The notes under the pieces were generated by a model that saw nothing but the letters and a program-made list of their open reading frames with translations, was not told where the DNA came from and made no database searches. A program made the translations under genes and the position numbers. Below are positions 36,501 through 41,455 of a stretch of DNA of 64,000 bases, in pieces; position 1 is the stretch's first letter; each line of letters opens with the position of its first letter. This DNA is from Schistosoma haematobium. Its lineage: Eukaryota; Platyhelminthes; Trematoda; Strigeidida; Schistosomatidae. Location of the stretch: positions 3,968,001-4,032,000 of the forward strand of contig NC_067196.1 in the NCBI RefSeq assembly GCF_000699445.3, in the 5' to 3' direction.

Positions 36501-38805
36501 GTATACTAATGTTAATCAAATGGGAATATCCTCATTCATAATAAATGAACCTTGAAGAGTATGACACAAATCTAAAACATGATCATGAAAGGGAAAATAA
36601 TCAAGTTATATTTTGAAATAAAATAACTGGTTAAATTCACTTGGTATTGTTTACTTGGATCTTCCCATTGGATTTTAGGACTTCAATTGGTCGGTCTCTT
36701 ATTAAAATATGTGCATACTGTGCATATTGGCTCGATATTGCCTTAATTCACAAGCATTCTAAGCAAAGATGGATGGTGGCTAGCAGCAGTAGAATCCAAG
36801 GATGCGTTTTTCGTCCCATTTAGGACTGTTCAGCTGGATTTACCTGCATCCCAGTGCGGACATTAACTCTGGAATGCAAGTAAACTTAGCTGGCGAGTCA
36901 CAAGTAGGATTCCACTACTCGGCATTACCCATCTTTGCTTAAAATAGTTGGTTGCAACATGATGAGTCGTTTTTTTTTTTTAGATCGGAATAGTTGATAG
37001 AGACTATGGTCATGGTGTTATGAGGGCTTGTGGAATTTCGTCTTAATCAACGGTCAATTATTATTGTGTATATTCTTTGCAAATAATTAATTTTTGTAGT
37101 TGCTCCGTTTTGGTGATTGAAACTGAGGTTTTTGTACTTGCAGTGACATATTTACGTAGTTACTTCGAGGAGGAAATACGTTCATGGGTATGAGCCCGCT
37201 TCAACTTTCCAGTGGAATTATTTCTGACAAATTCATTTTAATTGTGTTATATCTCATATATTCAGTGTTTCTTTTATCATGTGAATGTTCGACCCTGAAG
37301 TACTGTTAAGGACCACAATGAATAAAGTGGTTTCGACACATACCTTCGTCAAAGAAAAATATCTCTTTAAATAAATCTCTATCTTTACTCTTCATGTGAA
37401 AAGGAGTGGAGGACTAAAGTTCTACAGCGAGACTATAATTTATGAATGAATCCCTTGAGTTTTCGCGCAAAATTTATCGGTTAGATGCACAAATAGATCC
37501 AACTATGTTCTACGGATAGTCAGCCGAAAACAACTTGAAAATAAAAACCGAGGAATTTCGAGTCTTCTGGAAGATTCCAACCATCATTTTTTTATATCAC
37601 CAAAAGTTTAAAGCATTTCGTTATACTTTATACTATAGTTGTCTGAACAAGAATAAGCAATGTCACTTATCCATTATGACTTTATCTGATCATCTTCATA
37701 TCTACCTCTTAAGTTTTTTTTGTGGGGGGGGGGGAGATCTAACACTGACGTAAATTTTGATCGATTATACGGACAACAAATAATTCAATCATTTCTAGCT
37801 TTTTGTGCTTAACAATTCTGAATGTTTTATCTATGTAGCTCATTTGGTTACTTTTGGCGAATATCTACAGCCTACTTCAATTGACACTACTCTACACACT
37901 CAGATTTGGATAGGTTTGTTGAAATGTCACACGGACTATAGAAGACTTAGTAAGTGTGAAACATCACACAAAAATCTTATAAGTTGTAAATTACTATTCG
38001 TTAGAAGATATTTGTAACTAGGGCTGCAGATGTCGCATTCTCTAAAAAGTATTTCCCGACAGTGTTGTCTAAAAGGATAATGAAAACTTTACAATCAAAC
38101 AATCCAGCTTAGAGAAAACGTTTTTAGAAATTCGGTAATCACCATCAGAGAATATCGATTGATTGTATCCTTTTGAACGACAATATTTTACACCAAAACG
38201 TAAATTGATAATCATGTCTGCTACTAAAGAATACCAGGATGAATCAACGATTGAAATATGTCTAACACTCAATCAGCTTTTAACTGGTTAAATTGTTTTC
38301 TGAAAATAAAATCACTTAATAATAATAATAATTAGTTCATTGTTTTCACATTTATGAGACTTATTTTTTTCTAATATTTACTTAATTTGAACAGTCTTTC
38401 CCCATTTATTAGACTACATCAATTGGAGCGTTATCGAAGTATAATACTACTACGACTTCTGTTGTAATGACTACAACATCTAATGCTGTCATCTCTTCAC
38501 ATTCTGTATTTACATCTTCATCTAACTCGTCCTTATCACCATCATCATCAAGCCAAACATCAGCTAATTCTGTCGTTGTCCTCTCTACGAGTTGCTTATC
38601 TACTATCACCACCATTACTACTACGTTCACTTCCACTGTATCATCAACATTTACTTCTACATCGTTGAGTGATATAAAACATTCAATTTATACATGTCAT
38701 ATATGCAATAAATCTTTCAATAAAATCAAATCACGTAATGCTCATATGAAAACTCACAGTGATAAAATTATCACCAATAATAAGTCACGTCGTCAATACA
38801 TTTAA
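1..38805 (+). CDS. MIDEAS/TRERF1-like: ELM2-SANT-zinc finger corepressor of the MIDEAS/TRERF1/ZNF541 family (11 exons in window, 5' end missing)
   Basis: Eleven exons with GT/AG borders join with compatible phases (1,2,0,0,2,1,1,1,2,0) into one frame of about 1713 residues ending in a stop at 38805; the start codon lies before the window. Residue numbers are within the visible part. Residues 1-1290 are mostly low complexity (Asn, Gln, His, Ser, Thr), with a proline motif PYTPPPMLSPIRQGSG near 940. An ELM2 domain starts near 1292 (INVGHAYQAEIPDF), a SANT domain spans about 1402-1452 (AWTTEEIVRF to VEFYYVWKR), and one C2H2 finger lies at 1676-1698 (CHIC, then H-x3-H in the AHMKTH context). In vertebrates this family scaffolds HDAC1/2 with DNTTIP1 in the nuclear MiDAC complex: ELM2 and SANT recruit the deacetylase. 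The C-terminal KSRNAHMKTH finger favours TRERF1/ZNF541-type members over MIDEAS. Family assignment is firm; which vertebrate paralogue is closest is not decidable by eye. Confidence 0.88.
1866..2035 (-). repeat. Family B hammerhead SINE-like repeat, decayed copy
   Basis: The + strand reads the complement of the consensus: GATCATGAGTCAATTGAAGC, CTAGACCACCATG, AAACCTGGAAGCA, then the hammerhead region and a tRNA-like region. The hammerhead core is mutated here (GAAAC has become CAAAC). Present in the intron in antisense to the corepressor gene. Confidence 0.6.
2625..3165 (+). mobile_element. CR1-like retrotransposon, 5'-truncated and internally deleted 3' end
   Basis: Encodes broken pieces of the C-terminal reverse-transcriptase region: a remnant of the FTYLGS...RIQKARLAF block, then NDKSVDEVVNLHQLRW, LSHVLRMPKH, and a [12 protein letters not shown] block. 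A deletion joins the first part to VRVLGNNDK. It resembles copies at 9175-9736, 32075-32638 and 46618-47490. Stops and frameshifts make it inactive. Confidence 0.75.
3669..3697 (+). repeat. TAA trinucleotide microsatellite
   Basis: About nine uninterrupted AAT/TAA units in the first visible intron. Confidence 0.95.
4370..4632. repeat. Repeat R4 copy
   Basis: An unnamed dispersed repeat of about 270 bp. It shares ordered words with 10690-10970, the halves of 28610-29240, and 42500-42835: CAATTTATTGTTTA, ACAGAATCTCTT, ATTGGTGTTAC, ATATCTGTCGACATAA and CACCACAG. No coding potential; type unknown. Confidence 0.55.
5045..6350 (+). CDS. Corepressor gene, second visible exon (low-complexity)
   Basis: This 1306-nt exon starts after the acceptor TTTAG at 5040-5044 and ends before GTCAGT at 6351 (phase 2). 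The ATG at 5017 is intronic read-through, not a start. It encodes about 435 residues rich in Asn, Ser and His, with a Pro run followed by a His run near 5621-5671 and a second His-rich segment near 6220-6270. Several Cys-Cys and CLxC pairs occur (for example CCLTCLELE) but do not form a recognisable finger. A disordered region; its role is unknown. Confidence 0.82.
6800..7215 (-). repeat. Repeat R5 copy
   Basis: About 415 bp matching 42850-43260 in the same orientation and 55480-55945 in the opposite orientation. Shared words include GAGCAACCTAGAGT, AGTCCAGAACA, CATACTGAGTTTA, GACCACAACGTACC and a TATGAATATGAATAG-type end. No open frame beyond chance; family unknown. Confidence 0.6.
7255..7455 (-). 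repeat. Family B hammerhead SINE-like repeat, partial
   Basis: On the - strand it carries the tRNA-like box (TAACCTTTAGACCACTG read in complement) and a hammerhead core with both boxes present (CTGAAGAG and GAAAC), but stem II has lost base pairs. Adjacent to two further family B copies. Confidence 0.6.
7550..7900 (-). repeat. Family B hammerhead SINE-like repeat, nearly complete
   Basis: The + strand shows, in order, AGACCACCATGGAAAACC, the hammerhead complement, a B-box-like complement (GCTTCGAACCC), an A-box-like complement (CTAGACCACTGAGCCGGC), and the body ending near AACTCCAGGAAATGCCTCTT. The same body order is found at 33255-33640. On the - strand the order is therefore body, tRNA-like, hammerhead, end. 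Confidence 0.7.
7617..7643 (-). ncRNA. Hammerhead ribozyme core, family B (intact catalytic boxes)
   Basis: Read on the - strand: CTGAGGAG, a stem II of GUCC/GGAC closed by CAUACUA, then GAAAC. These are the invariant CUGANGA and GAAA boxes in the right order and spacing. Stems I and III and the cleavage triplet were not verified, so activity is unproven. Confidence 0.65.
7940..8112 (+). repeat. Family B hammerhead SINE-like repeat, inverted partner
   Basis: On the + strand: a tRNA-like region (GATGGTTAGGTGCTCGCGC to TGGTTTGAATCTCGC), then GGATCGTGGGTGCGCAC, then a hammerhead core CTGAGAAG...GAAAC at 8032-8058 in which one invariant G of the first box is A. It is head-to-head with the copy at 7550-7900. 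Confidence 0.65.
8336..8370 (+). repeat. CT microsatellite followed by T-run
   Basis: About nine CT units followed by roughly 18 T. Intronic. Confidence 0.95.
9175..9736 (+). mobile_element. CR1-like retrotransposon, 5'-truncated copy with intact 3' tail
   Basis: Encodes GNDGKSVDEVVNL, RPRWLSHVLCMPEHRL and [12 protein letters not shown] with a deletion and stops, followed by the non-coding 3' end (CCTAGTCCTACGTTGTAG) and a TGACTGACTGA tail. Sense orientation to the corepressor gene. Confidence 0.78.
10085..10175 (+). repeat. GC-rich fragment, possibly the 5' region of an RTE-like element
   Basis: A sharply GC-richer patch (GGAGCCCCTCTTGGGCTACT, then GTTAGCGACCCCATCC) bounded by T- and A-runs. 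I associate this wording with 5' regions of schistosome RTE-like elements, but only from memory. Confidence 0.3.
10420..10640 (+). mobile_element. Decayed CR1-like 3' coding remnant
   Basis: A frame containing CQMRWLGHVRRMSNNHF corresponds to the [15 protein letters not shown] block near the end of the CR1-like ORF. Both sides are decayed. Confidence 0.5.
10690..10970. repeat. Repeat R4 copy
   Basis: Shares the word order of R4: CAATTTATTGTTTAA, CTTCGTAATATATGA, GTTGTTATTGCAATTG, TATCTGTCAGCATAAGTA and CATCCACCACAG. Confidence 0.55.
11030..11435 (-). repeat. SINE family A (Sm-alpha-like) copy with degenerate hammerhead
   Basis: On the - strand: A box TAGCTAAGTAG at 11175-11185 and a perfect B box GGTTCGAGTCC at 11131-11141, followed by a hammerhead region (about 11068-11092) whose boxes are mutated (TTGACGAG, CAAAAC). 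The right part (11235-11430) contains an inverted repeat: TTGGTATTGTTTACTT near 11240 and its complement AAGTAAACAATACCAA near 11396. Confidence 0.72.
12362..13220 (+). CDS. Corepressor gene, third visible exon
   Basis: The 859-nt exon follows an acceptor at 12360-12361 and ends before GTAAGA at 13221 in phase 0. It encodes about 287 residues: a Pro/Thr/Ser-rich start (CPTTPELSLTPIPSPA), a His run at 12857-12877, a stretch resembling a nuclear-receptor box (ELLDLTVP), and a basic end (PPPKKMKSKPAPISIPP) that could be a nuclear localisation signal. The last two assignments are inference from short motifs only. Confidence 0.82.
13221..15462 (+). other. Intron with decayed repeats
   Basis: 2242-bp intron. 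13270-13620 has faint resemblance to family B (a hammerhead-like GTTTTGTCTCAATATG and CAGACCACTAATCTGGCG). 14620-14760 is a decayed CR1-like 3' end. The remainder shows nothing. Confidence 0.4.
15463..16113 (+). CDS. Corepressor gene, fourth visible exon with conserved proline motif
   Basis: The 651-nt exon has acceptor CTGTAG at 15457-15462 and donor GTACGT at 16114, phase 0 at both ends. It encodes 217 residues. It opens with a basic Ser/Arg/Pro stretch and the motif PYTPPPMLSPIRQGSG followed by LFSSLSRW. In such a low-complexity protein this block stands out as likely conserved; I believe family members carry a similar motif upstream of ELM2, but this is from memory. A second basic run (TRRRRQQLTPKSAP) near the exon end resembles a nuclear localisation signal. 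Confidence 0.82.
17715..18120 (+). repeat. Family B repeat, partial, + orientation
   Basis: Contains the family B body (AATCAATTTACGATATTG, GTTGAACTCCACCGGTTACG, TTTCCAGGAAC) and then a tRNA-like region in + orientation (CTTATTGGTCTAGAGGTTAA, then AGTCCTGGATTCGG). The hammerhead part is missing or decayed. Confidence 0.5.
18235..18420 (-). repeat. Family B hammerhead repeat, - orientation
   Basis: Begins with the inverted-end word AGATCATGAGTCAATTGA. GAAAC is intact on the - strand (18299-18303) but the other box reads TTAAGGAG, so the core is broken. A B-box-like GGATTCGAATC follows. Confidence 0.62.
18920..19205 (-). repeat. SINE family A (Sm-alpha-like) copy
   Basis: On the - strand, A-box-like TAGCTAAGTGA at 19048-19058 and perfect B box GGTTCGAGTCC at 19004-19014, then a hammerhead region with GAAAC intact and the first box changed to ATGACGAG. 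The stretch after 19090 is the shared 3' module (TTCACTTGGTGTTGTTTGCT). Confidence 0.72.
20122..20594 (+). CDS. Corepressor gene, fifth visible exon (acidic, leads into ELM2)
   Basis: The acceptor CACTGTAG ends at 20121; the donor GTGAGT starts at 20595 (phase 2). It encodes about 157 residues. The middle is basic (RLNRQKHQDKRYSRRRY) and the end is strongly acidic (a long Glu/Asp run near 20540-20570), running into TSIIP, which abuts the ELM2 core in the next exon. A Phe/Asp motif (FNFADEQLLNFDF) lies before the acidic run. Confidence 0.82.
20690..21245 (-). mobile_element. CR1-like retrotransposon, 5' region fragment
   Basis: Resembles 54400-54985, the 5' region of the large CR1-like copy, in the same orientation: CATACGGCCATTTTGTG, GATGCTGGTTGTCC, AGTACAACTTCGCCCTCG, and a GCAAGCCTGACCACCGC end. 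No 3' part, so not a typical 5' truncation. Antisense to the host gene. Confidence 0.6.
21735..22020 (-). repeat. Family C repeat, 5' half
   Basis: On the + strand: CCAGGAGCCCATGTGCACCA, TTTTCCAACTCCCCAAGG, CGCCGGACATTCACTTTTC, CGTAGCCATGTGAGAGCAT and ACCAAGGCGTTTGAGGGC, the complement of the 5' half of family C at 50675-51181. Confidence 0.7.
22470..22790 (-). repeat. Very decayed family B copy
   Basis: AAACCAGGAAGTACTCGA, CATCCTAGTATGGAACTGC and ATCCAGGAAATACATC occur in the family B order with heavy divergence. Confidence 0.4.
22921..22973 (+). CDS. Corepressor gene, 53-nt micro-exon carrying the ELM2 signature
   Basis: Acceptor TTTTTAAG ends at 22920 and donor GTAAAT starts at 22974. 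The exon is too short to be seen as an open frame by length. It encodes HINVGHAYQAEIPDFCQ, the most conserved part of ELM2 domains (G-x-x-Y/F-QAEIP). Phases 2 in and 1 out match both neighbours, which supports it independently of the motif. Confidence 0.87.
23060..24150 (-). mobile_element. Decayed CR1-like retrotransposon, RT region
   Basis: The - strand encodes pieces of reverse transcriptase in order: KKGPKSVCDNQRG-like start near 24100, IPKKCINLVQIFYSNATGR, SSGVHSGFPLSLFLFNFAID (the QG/SP motif is degraded), then LSRLWRSRDIRLQTKGRV and RSVLLYGCET. Frameshifts and stops throughout. Antisense to the host gene, in a 1390-bp intron it nearly fills. Confidence 0.72.
24364..24468 (+). CDS. Corepressor gene, ELM2 middle exon
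   Basis: The acceptor is the TTAG at 24360-24363; the donor GTAAGT begins at 24469. The split Glu codon is restored by phase 1. It encodes 35 residues including NWEMLLWYPAYLDEHDP. The ELM2 family has a similar LLWKPW-type block a few residues after the QAEIP motif, so the order fits. An alternative slightly upstream acceptor cannot be fully excluded. Confidence 0.82.
24785..25250 (-). repeat. Family C repeat, nearly full copy
   Basis: Its A-rich end lies at about 24780 and its 5' side at about 25250. The + strand shows CAAGGAGGCACCAAATAGAT, GGGTGCCCAGACCGAAGCA, GGAGCCTTCGACCCAAAGG and TACCAGGGCATTTGGGGGC, all complement of family C. Confidence 0.75.
26219..26380 (+). CDS. Corepressor gene, ELM2 C-terminal exon
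   Basis: The exon lies between acceptor TTTATTAG (ending 26218) and donor GTAAGT (26381). It encodes LNLLTKIACSPAVRNCGLN and YTFHLLCKYKGDVEMTLHAL, followed by LLRDTLVVYDYVYA. This matches the helical ELM2 tail that runs into SANT in MIDEAS/TRERF1-type proteins (helix, then a GD-x-x-x-x-L pattern). Phase 1 on both sides. Confidence 0.85.
26580..26850 (-). repeat. SINE family A (Sm-alpha-like) copy
   Basis: On the - strand: B-box-like GAGTTCGAGTCCCGG, hammerhead region with stem II and GAAAC intact but the first box changed to CTGAACAG, then the CTACTACTAGCCATCATCC end. The A box end (near 26830) is truncated. Confidence 0.68.
27555..27735 (+). CDS. Corepressor gene, SANT domain exon
   Basis: Acceptor TTTTATAG ends at 27554; donor GTATGG starts at 27736, leaving phase 2. 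The exon encodes a complete SANT/Myb-like domain: helix 1 with the aromatic AWTTEEIVRFQQGL, helix 2 with GRDFHQVSKDL, helix 3 with KTVKACVEFYYVWKR. The conserved Trp and the VEFYY-x-WK signature are present. In related corepressors this domain contacts the class I histone deacetylase. No signs of damage. Confidence 0.9.
28610..29240. repeat. Repeat R4 copy split by a CR1-like insertion
   Basis: The left part ends with ACAGAATCTCTTCATAAAAT; the right part resumes near 29075 with GTTCCTTCATTCCTGTTG, ATTGGTGTTACTTACTACTT and CAGACATAAGTAGC. Other R4 copies run through without the interruption. Confidence 0.6.
28685..29065 (+). mobile_element. CR1-like retrotransposon 3' end nested in R4
   Basis: Starts with ACTGAGCTATGCTGGTAGG, continues GGATCCGCGAGACGATAAC and ends CGTACGTACGAAGTTCTACG then TTGTTACTGACTGACTGACT. 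This is the second tail type of the family (also at 56016-56416). Confidence 0.75.
30070..30305 (+). mobile_element. CR1-like retrotransposon, short 3' end
   Basis: Only the non-coding 3' segment is present: TCCTTATACACAATCTTTCT, GTTGTTGTGCTAATGAGG, CCTGGTCCTACGTTGTAGC and a TGACTGATTGA tail. Same orientation as the host gene. Confidence 0.7.
32075..32638 (-). mobile_element. CR1-like retrotransposon, 5'-truncated copy with target duplication
   Basis: The - strand runs from GCAGGGTATTAGGGAATGAT (coding end of the ORF) to the CTGACTGACTGA tail. TTCATTAG occurs at 32067-32074 and again at 32639-32646, a likely 8-bp target-site duplication. Inactive: only the last part of the ORF and the 3' end remain. 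Confidence 0.78.
33255..33640 (-). repeat. Family B repeat, complete-looking copy with inverted ends
   Basis: Left end TTGAGATGAGTCAATTGAAG and right end CTTCAATTGACTAATGATCT (near 33596) are imperfect inverted repeats. Between them: the decayed hammerhead complement, B-box complement AGATTCGAACC, A-box-like complement ACCACTGAGCCGGC, and the body. This copy shows the extent of the unit, about 370-380 bp. Confidence 0.68.
33904..34276 (+). CDS. Corepressor gene, tenth visible exon
   Basis: Acceptor TTTCAAG ends at 33903. The two bases from the SANT exon plus the first G restore Trp, giving DVKWYRERARRQRPLARMEP, a basic segment immediately after SANT. The rest is acidic and Asn-rich and closes with NSYDDFMDIVFNE. 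Donor GTAAGT starts at 34277, phase 0. Confidence 0.83.
34660..34825 (-). mobile_element. RTE-like retrotransposon 3' coding remnant
   Basis: The - strand encodes pieces matching the end of the RTE-like ORF: QLETDIKEMNSIW, QLERRTQNRVGWLILVCDL. Compare [20 protein letters not shown] at 45510-45570. Divergent and old. Confidence 0.55.
36014..36299. repeat. Repeat R6: MITE-like unit with inverted ends
   Basis: The left end TGGTGAGACTATAATTTAT and the right end ATAAATTATAGTCTCGCCA are near-perfect inverted repeats about 19 bp long, enclosing about 240 bp. No open frame. A second left end occurs at about 37430, and a third, interrupted copy at 55380-56480. Confidence 0.6.
36630..36905 (-). repeat. 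SINE family A copy, hammerhead broken
   Basis: Contains the family A module (TTCACTTGGTATTGTTTACT, TAGGACTTCAATTGGTCGG, GGATGGTGGCTAGCAGC) and a hammerhead region with an extra T in GAAAC and CTGAACAG. tRNA-like boxes are lost. Confidence 0.6.
37416..37510. repeat. Repeat R6 fragment
   Basis: GCGAGACTATAATTTATGAA followed by decayed R6 wording (TTTTCGCGCAAAATTTATC). Confidence 0.45.
38413..38805 (+). CDS. Corepressor gene, last exon with C2H2 zinc finger
   Basis: The acceptor TTATTAG ends at 38412, phase 0. A Ser/Thr-rich stretch of about 90 residues precedes one C2H2 finger, YTCHICNKSFNKIKSRNAHM then KTH: spacing C-x2-C-x12-H-x3-H is intact. The KxKSRxAHMKxH signature is the one found in TRERF1/ZNF541-type and related fingers. 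The stop is TAA at 38803-38805 after a short basic tail. The reverse strand and the +1 frame are also open here because of the repetitive codons, but these are shadows. Confidence 0.87.
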   Translation, partial: TTSIGALSKYNTTTTSVVMTTTSNAVISSHSVFTSSSNSSLSPSSSSQTSANSVVVLSTSCLSTITTITTTFTSTVSSTFTSTSLSDIKHSIYTCHICNKSFNKIKSRNAHMKTHSDKIITNNKSRRQYI

Positions 38806-38855
38806 TCAATTTTATTTATACTACTCTTTCGGATATCAGTAGTTAAAAGAAAAAA

Positions 38856-38861
38856 ATAAAG
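38856..38861 (+). terminator. Candidate polyadenylation signal AATAAA
   Basis: AATAAA 51 nt after the stop codon of the corepressor gene. Another AATAAA lies at 39282-39287. Which is used cannot be told from sequence. Confidence 0.4.
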
Positions 38862-39755
38862 GAAATTTATTTCAGTGTGATATATTTGTGATACATTTTA
38901 AGAGGAACGTATTTCTATCAGAATCCTTTTTTGTTTCTTTTTCTTTTTTAATCAAACGACAATCACCTATCTGAATTATATTCCTATCCTGTGAAGTTTT
39001 TTTCTTTAAAAAGAATCGTTTCTATTGTTTATCATTTGTCGTTACTGTTTTCTAATTATTTCCGTTCTATTGTTTCATATTCTCATTTTTATTAGAAAAT
39101 CATTAGATTGATAGAAGTCAATAGTTGATGAATGGGGAGTTGTTTTTGTATGGTTTTCTGTACACTCCATAGACTGATCTTTTTTTTCGGTACATATTCT
39201 CTTTACATAATTTGTTTGTACTTGATAAATCCTACTGTCACTTTTTTCTTTGTATGCCTAGATTGGACAGGTTGTAAAGTAAATAAATGAAGCTATTTTT
39301 TTCTCATTTCTATTTGCTTATCAACATAGTGGATAATACCAACATCATTATCTTTACACTTAATATTAGAAATATATATCCATTTTCTGTATTATTCAGC
39401 ACTAACTTTTGAACTATTATAAGTAGTATAATTAGTTACCATCAAAAACTTTATCATTCATTTTGATTATATTTTCTTGTCATAATCTTGAATATTTATC
39501 ATATTCATTAGATTCATTATCGTTTACATCGCATTGTACTTTTGTTTTCTAATTGATGAAATGTTATTCCTTCGTAATCTGCTTAAATTTCTTTTGTTGT
39601 TGTTGCAGTTGTTGTTAAGGGAAATAACTAATATTCCTTAGATTTTTTGTCTCGTTTTAAACAGATATTCAAATAAGAAACAAAAAAGCGCCTATTTTGT
39701 TTTTAGAAGAAGAAATAATAATAATAATCTTTTAACTACTTTGCTTGCCTATTAT

Positions 39756-39784
39756 ACGTGTGTGTGTGTGCGTGTGCGCGCGCG
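39756..39784. repeat. Alternating purine-pyrimidine tract (GT/GC)
   Basis: ACGTGTGTGTGTGTGCGTGT then GCGCGCGCG: 29 bp of strict alternation, a possible Z-DNA-forming tract downstream of the corepressor gene. Confidence 0.7.
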
Positions 39785-41324
39785 AGCACGTATGTGAACC
39801 CGCGAGCACTTTGGTTTCGTTTTTGTATTCATTTATATATTGACTTTTCTTCCTTTTTTTAATTTTTATTCCCGCTTTGTGGTATCAATTTAAACAAATG
39901 TATGTTGTGTATAGGTTATATCCTTTTTTTCTAAACAAAATAATATTCAATGACTTATGCATACGACAGTGAATGACGACGACGACGATATGTGCCACCT
40001 AATCATCATATACAGATATACTGATCAATGAATAACCGGTTTAAAAATGTTTGTTTCATAGATTCTTCTCTTCTTTTTTTTGAATATTGACCAGAAATCA
40101 TAAATAGATAAGTTTTATTGAAATTTTACTTATTCTATATCATTTGTCTTATCTTAATCATTATTAGATTCATTAAACACTTATTACATTACAGATAGTT
40201 TCTATGTTGACATGGCAATATACCCCAATGATCATTTGTATATTTTAACTTTTCTTTATAAAAGAAGAAACAATATTATTGTATTTAAAGCATGAATTTT
40301 GATTATGGAATGAATAAATGAACAAGAATAGTTTCTATGATTATATATATGGAATCATCCTTCAGTTGTGTGCAAATGTGGAAAGTTTTCCCCCCTTGTT
40401 GGAATGTATTTTCTTGTTTATCAAATGTGTTTATTATTATATAAATAAGAATAATCCTGTTGCCAGGCTGCTCTATACACCGGTATCAGATGTAATAATT
40501 TACAGTGTTGTTTCTTTCAATCTAACTAATCAATGTATAAGATTTATTTGTATATTCATTTTATTCTAGATAATAATCATAATAATAATAATAACGTGTA
40601 TTGGTTTCCATGAAATGTCCATTTTAAAAACAGCAAACAATTTTACTTTCTGTGTGTTTATTTCTTGTCATTATTGTTTATATTCTTTTCAAGTCAACAG
40701 ATTTATTTGTCCAATGTTCAAAAAAAGAGGCAGTAAATGATAAATTCTATCATATACATAACTTTTCATTATTGCCTTCTTATTGTGCGCCATGTTTTTC
40801 TATCACTCATACTGTTTGTATGTGTCCAGAATAGCCTGTGTCCTTGCCCACTCCCTCCCTTGTGTGTGAGTTTCAAGTCTTTTCACTGCATTGTCACCGT
40901 TGTTTGTTTGTTTTTTTTTCGCTAGAAAACAACAGGTTGCCAGTTTCTATGGGTATCATTAATTAATTAATTAGTTAATCGTTTGTTTGTTTTTTTTCTC
41001 CTTCCCTACTTGCATCATTCAATTTACTTGCCTTATCATTATCATATTTTTGTGTTGACATATTTTTCCTGAGATTCATTGTTACTATTGCTATTGTTGT
41101 TCACAATAAAAGTCAATATTATGTATTTACTGATATTTTTATCATATTTTCTGAAACAAAAATTGAACAGAACAATCAAGAAACGCAGTAGTGGTTTTCT
41201 TGACTTCAGCCACTATATAAAGTCTAGTCACGTGGCCCGTTTTTTTCGCAATTGCAATTAGGCTACTCATAAGTAGCTGATATTTTTATGCAAAATAAAC
41301 AATTGGACAGTGGCTAGCAGAGGA

Positions 41325-41406
41325 AAAGGCCACTGTCCAACTGTTGGATGGAGAATGCTGATGATCGGTCTATGCTCCTTCACGAGGAGTAACAGGCGTA
41401 AGTAAG
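41325..41406 (+). mobile_element. Very short 5'-truncated RTE-like insertion with 10-bp target duplication
   Basis: 82 bp matching the last part of the RTE-like element (TGGAGAATGCTG, GGAGTAACAGGCGTAAGTAA). TAGCAGAGGA is present at 41315-41324 and 41407-41416, exactly flanking it. Removing the insert and one duplicate restores the SINE A sequence. Confidence 0.85.
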
Positions 41407-41429
41407 TAGCAGAGGAATCCAAGACGCGC

Positions 41430-41455
41430 GTTTCGTCCTATCTAGGACTCGTCAG
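41430..41455 (-). ncRNA. Hammerhead ribozyme core, SINE family A (intact)
   Basis: Read on the - strand: CTGACGAG, then a perfect stem II GUCCUA/UAGGAC, then GAAACGCGCGTC. The invariant CUGANGA and GAAA boxes are unchanged. This corresponds to the hammerhead described for the schistosome Sm-alpha SINE. The cleavage-site half of stems I/III was not reconstructed. Confidence 0.75.

Larger units (their letters stand above)
34277..38412 (+). other. Last intron of the corepressor gene
   Basis: 4136-bp intron. It contains the RTE remnant, R6 and SINE A copies listed separately. 34830-36010 and 37520-38400 are AT-rich with a G-run at about 37722-37732 and nothing else I can name. Confidence 0.6.

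Noticed and set aside
38409..38668. Open frames on the - strand and in the +3 frame over the last corepressor exon
   Set aside because: They arise from Ser/Thr/His-type repeated codons; the zinc finger frame is the real one.
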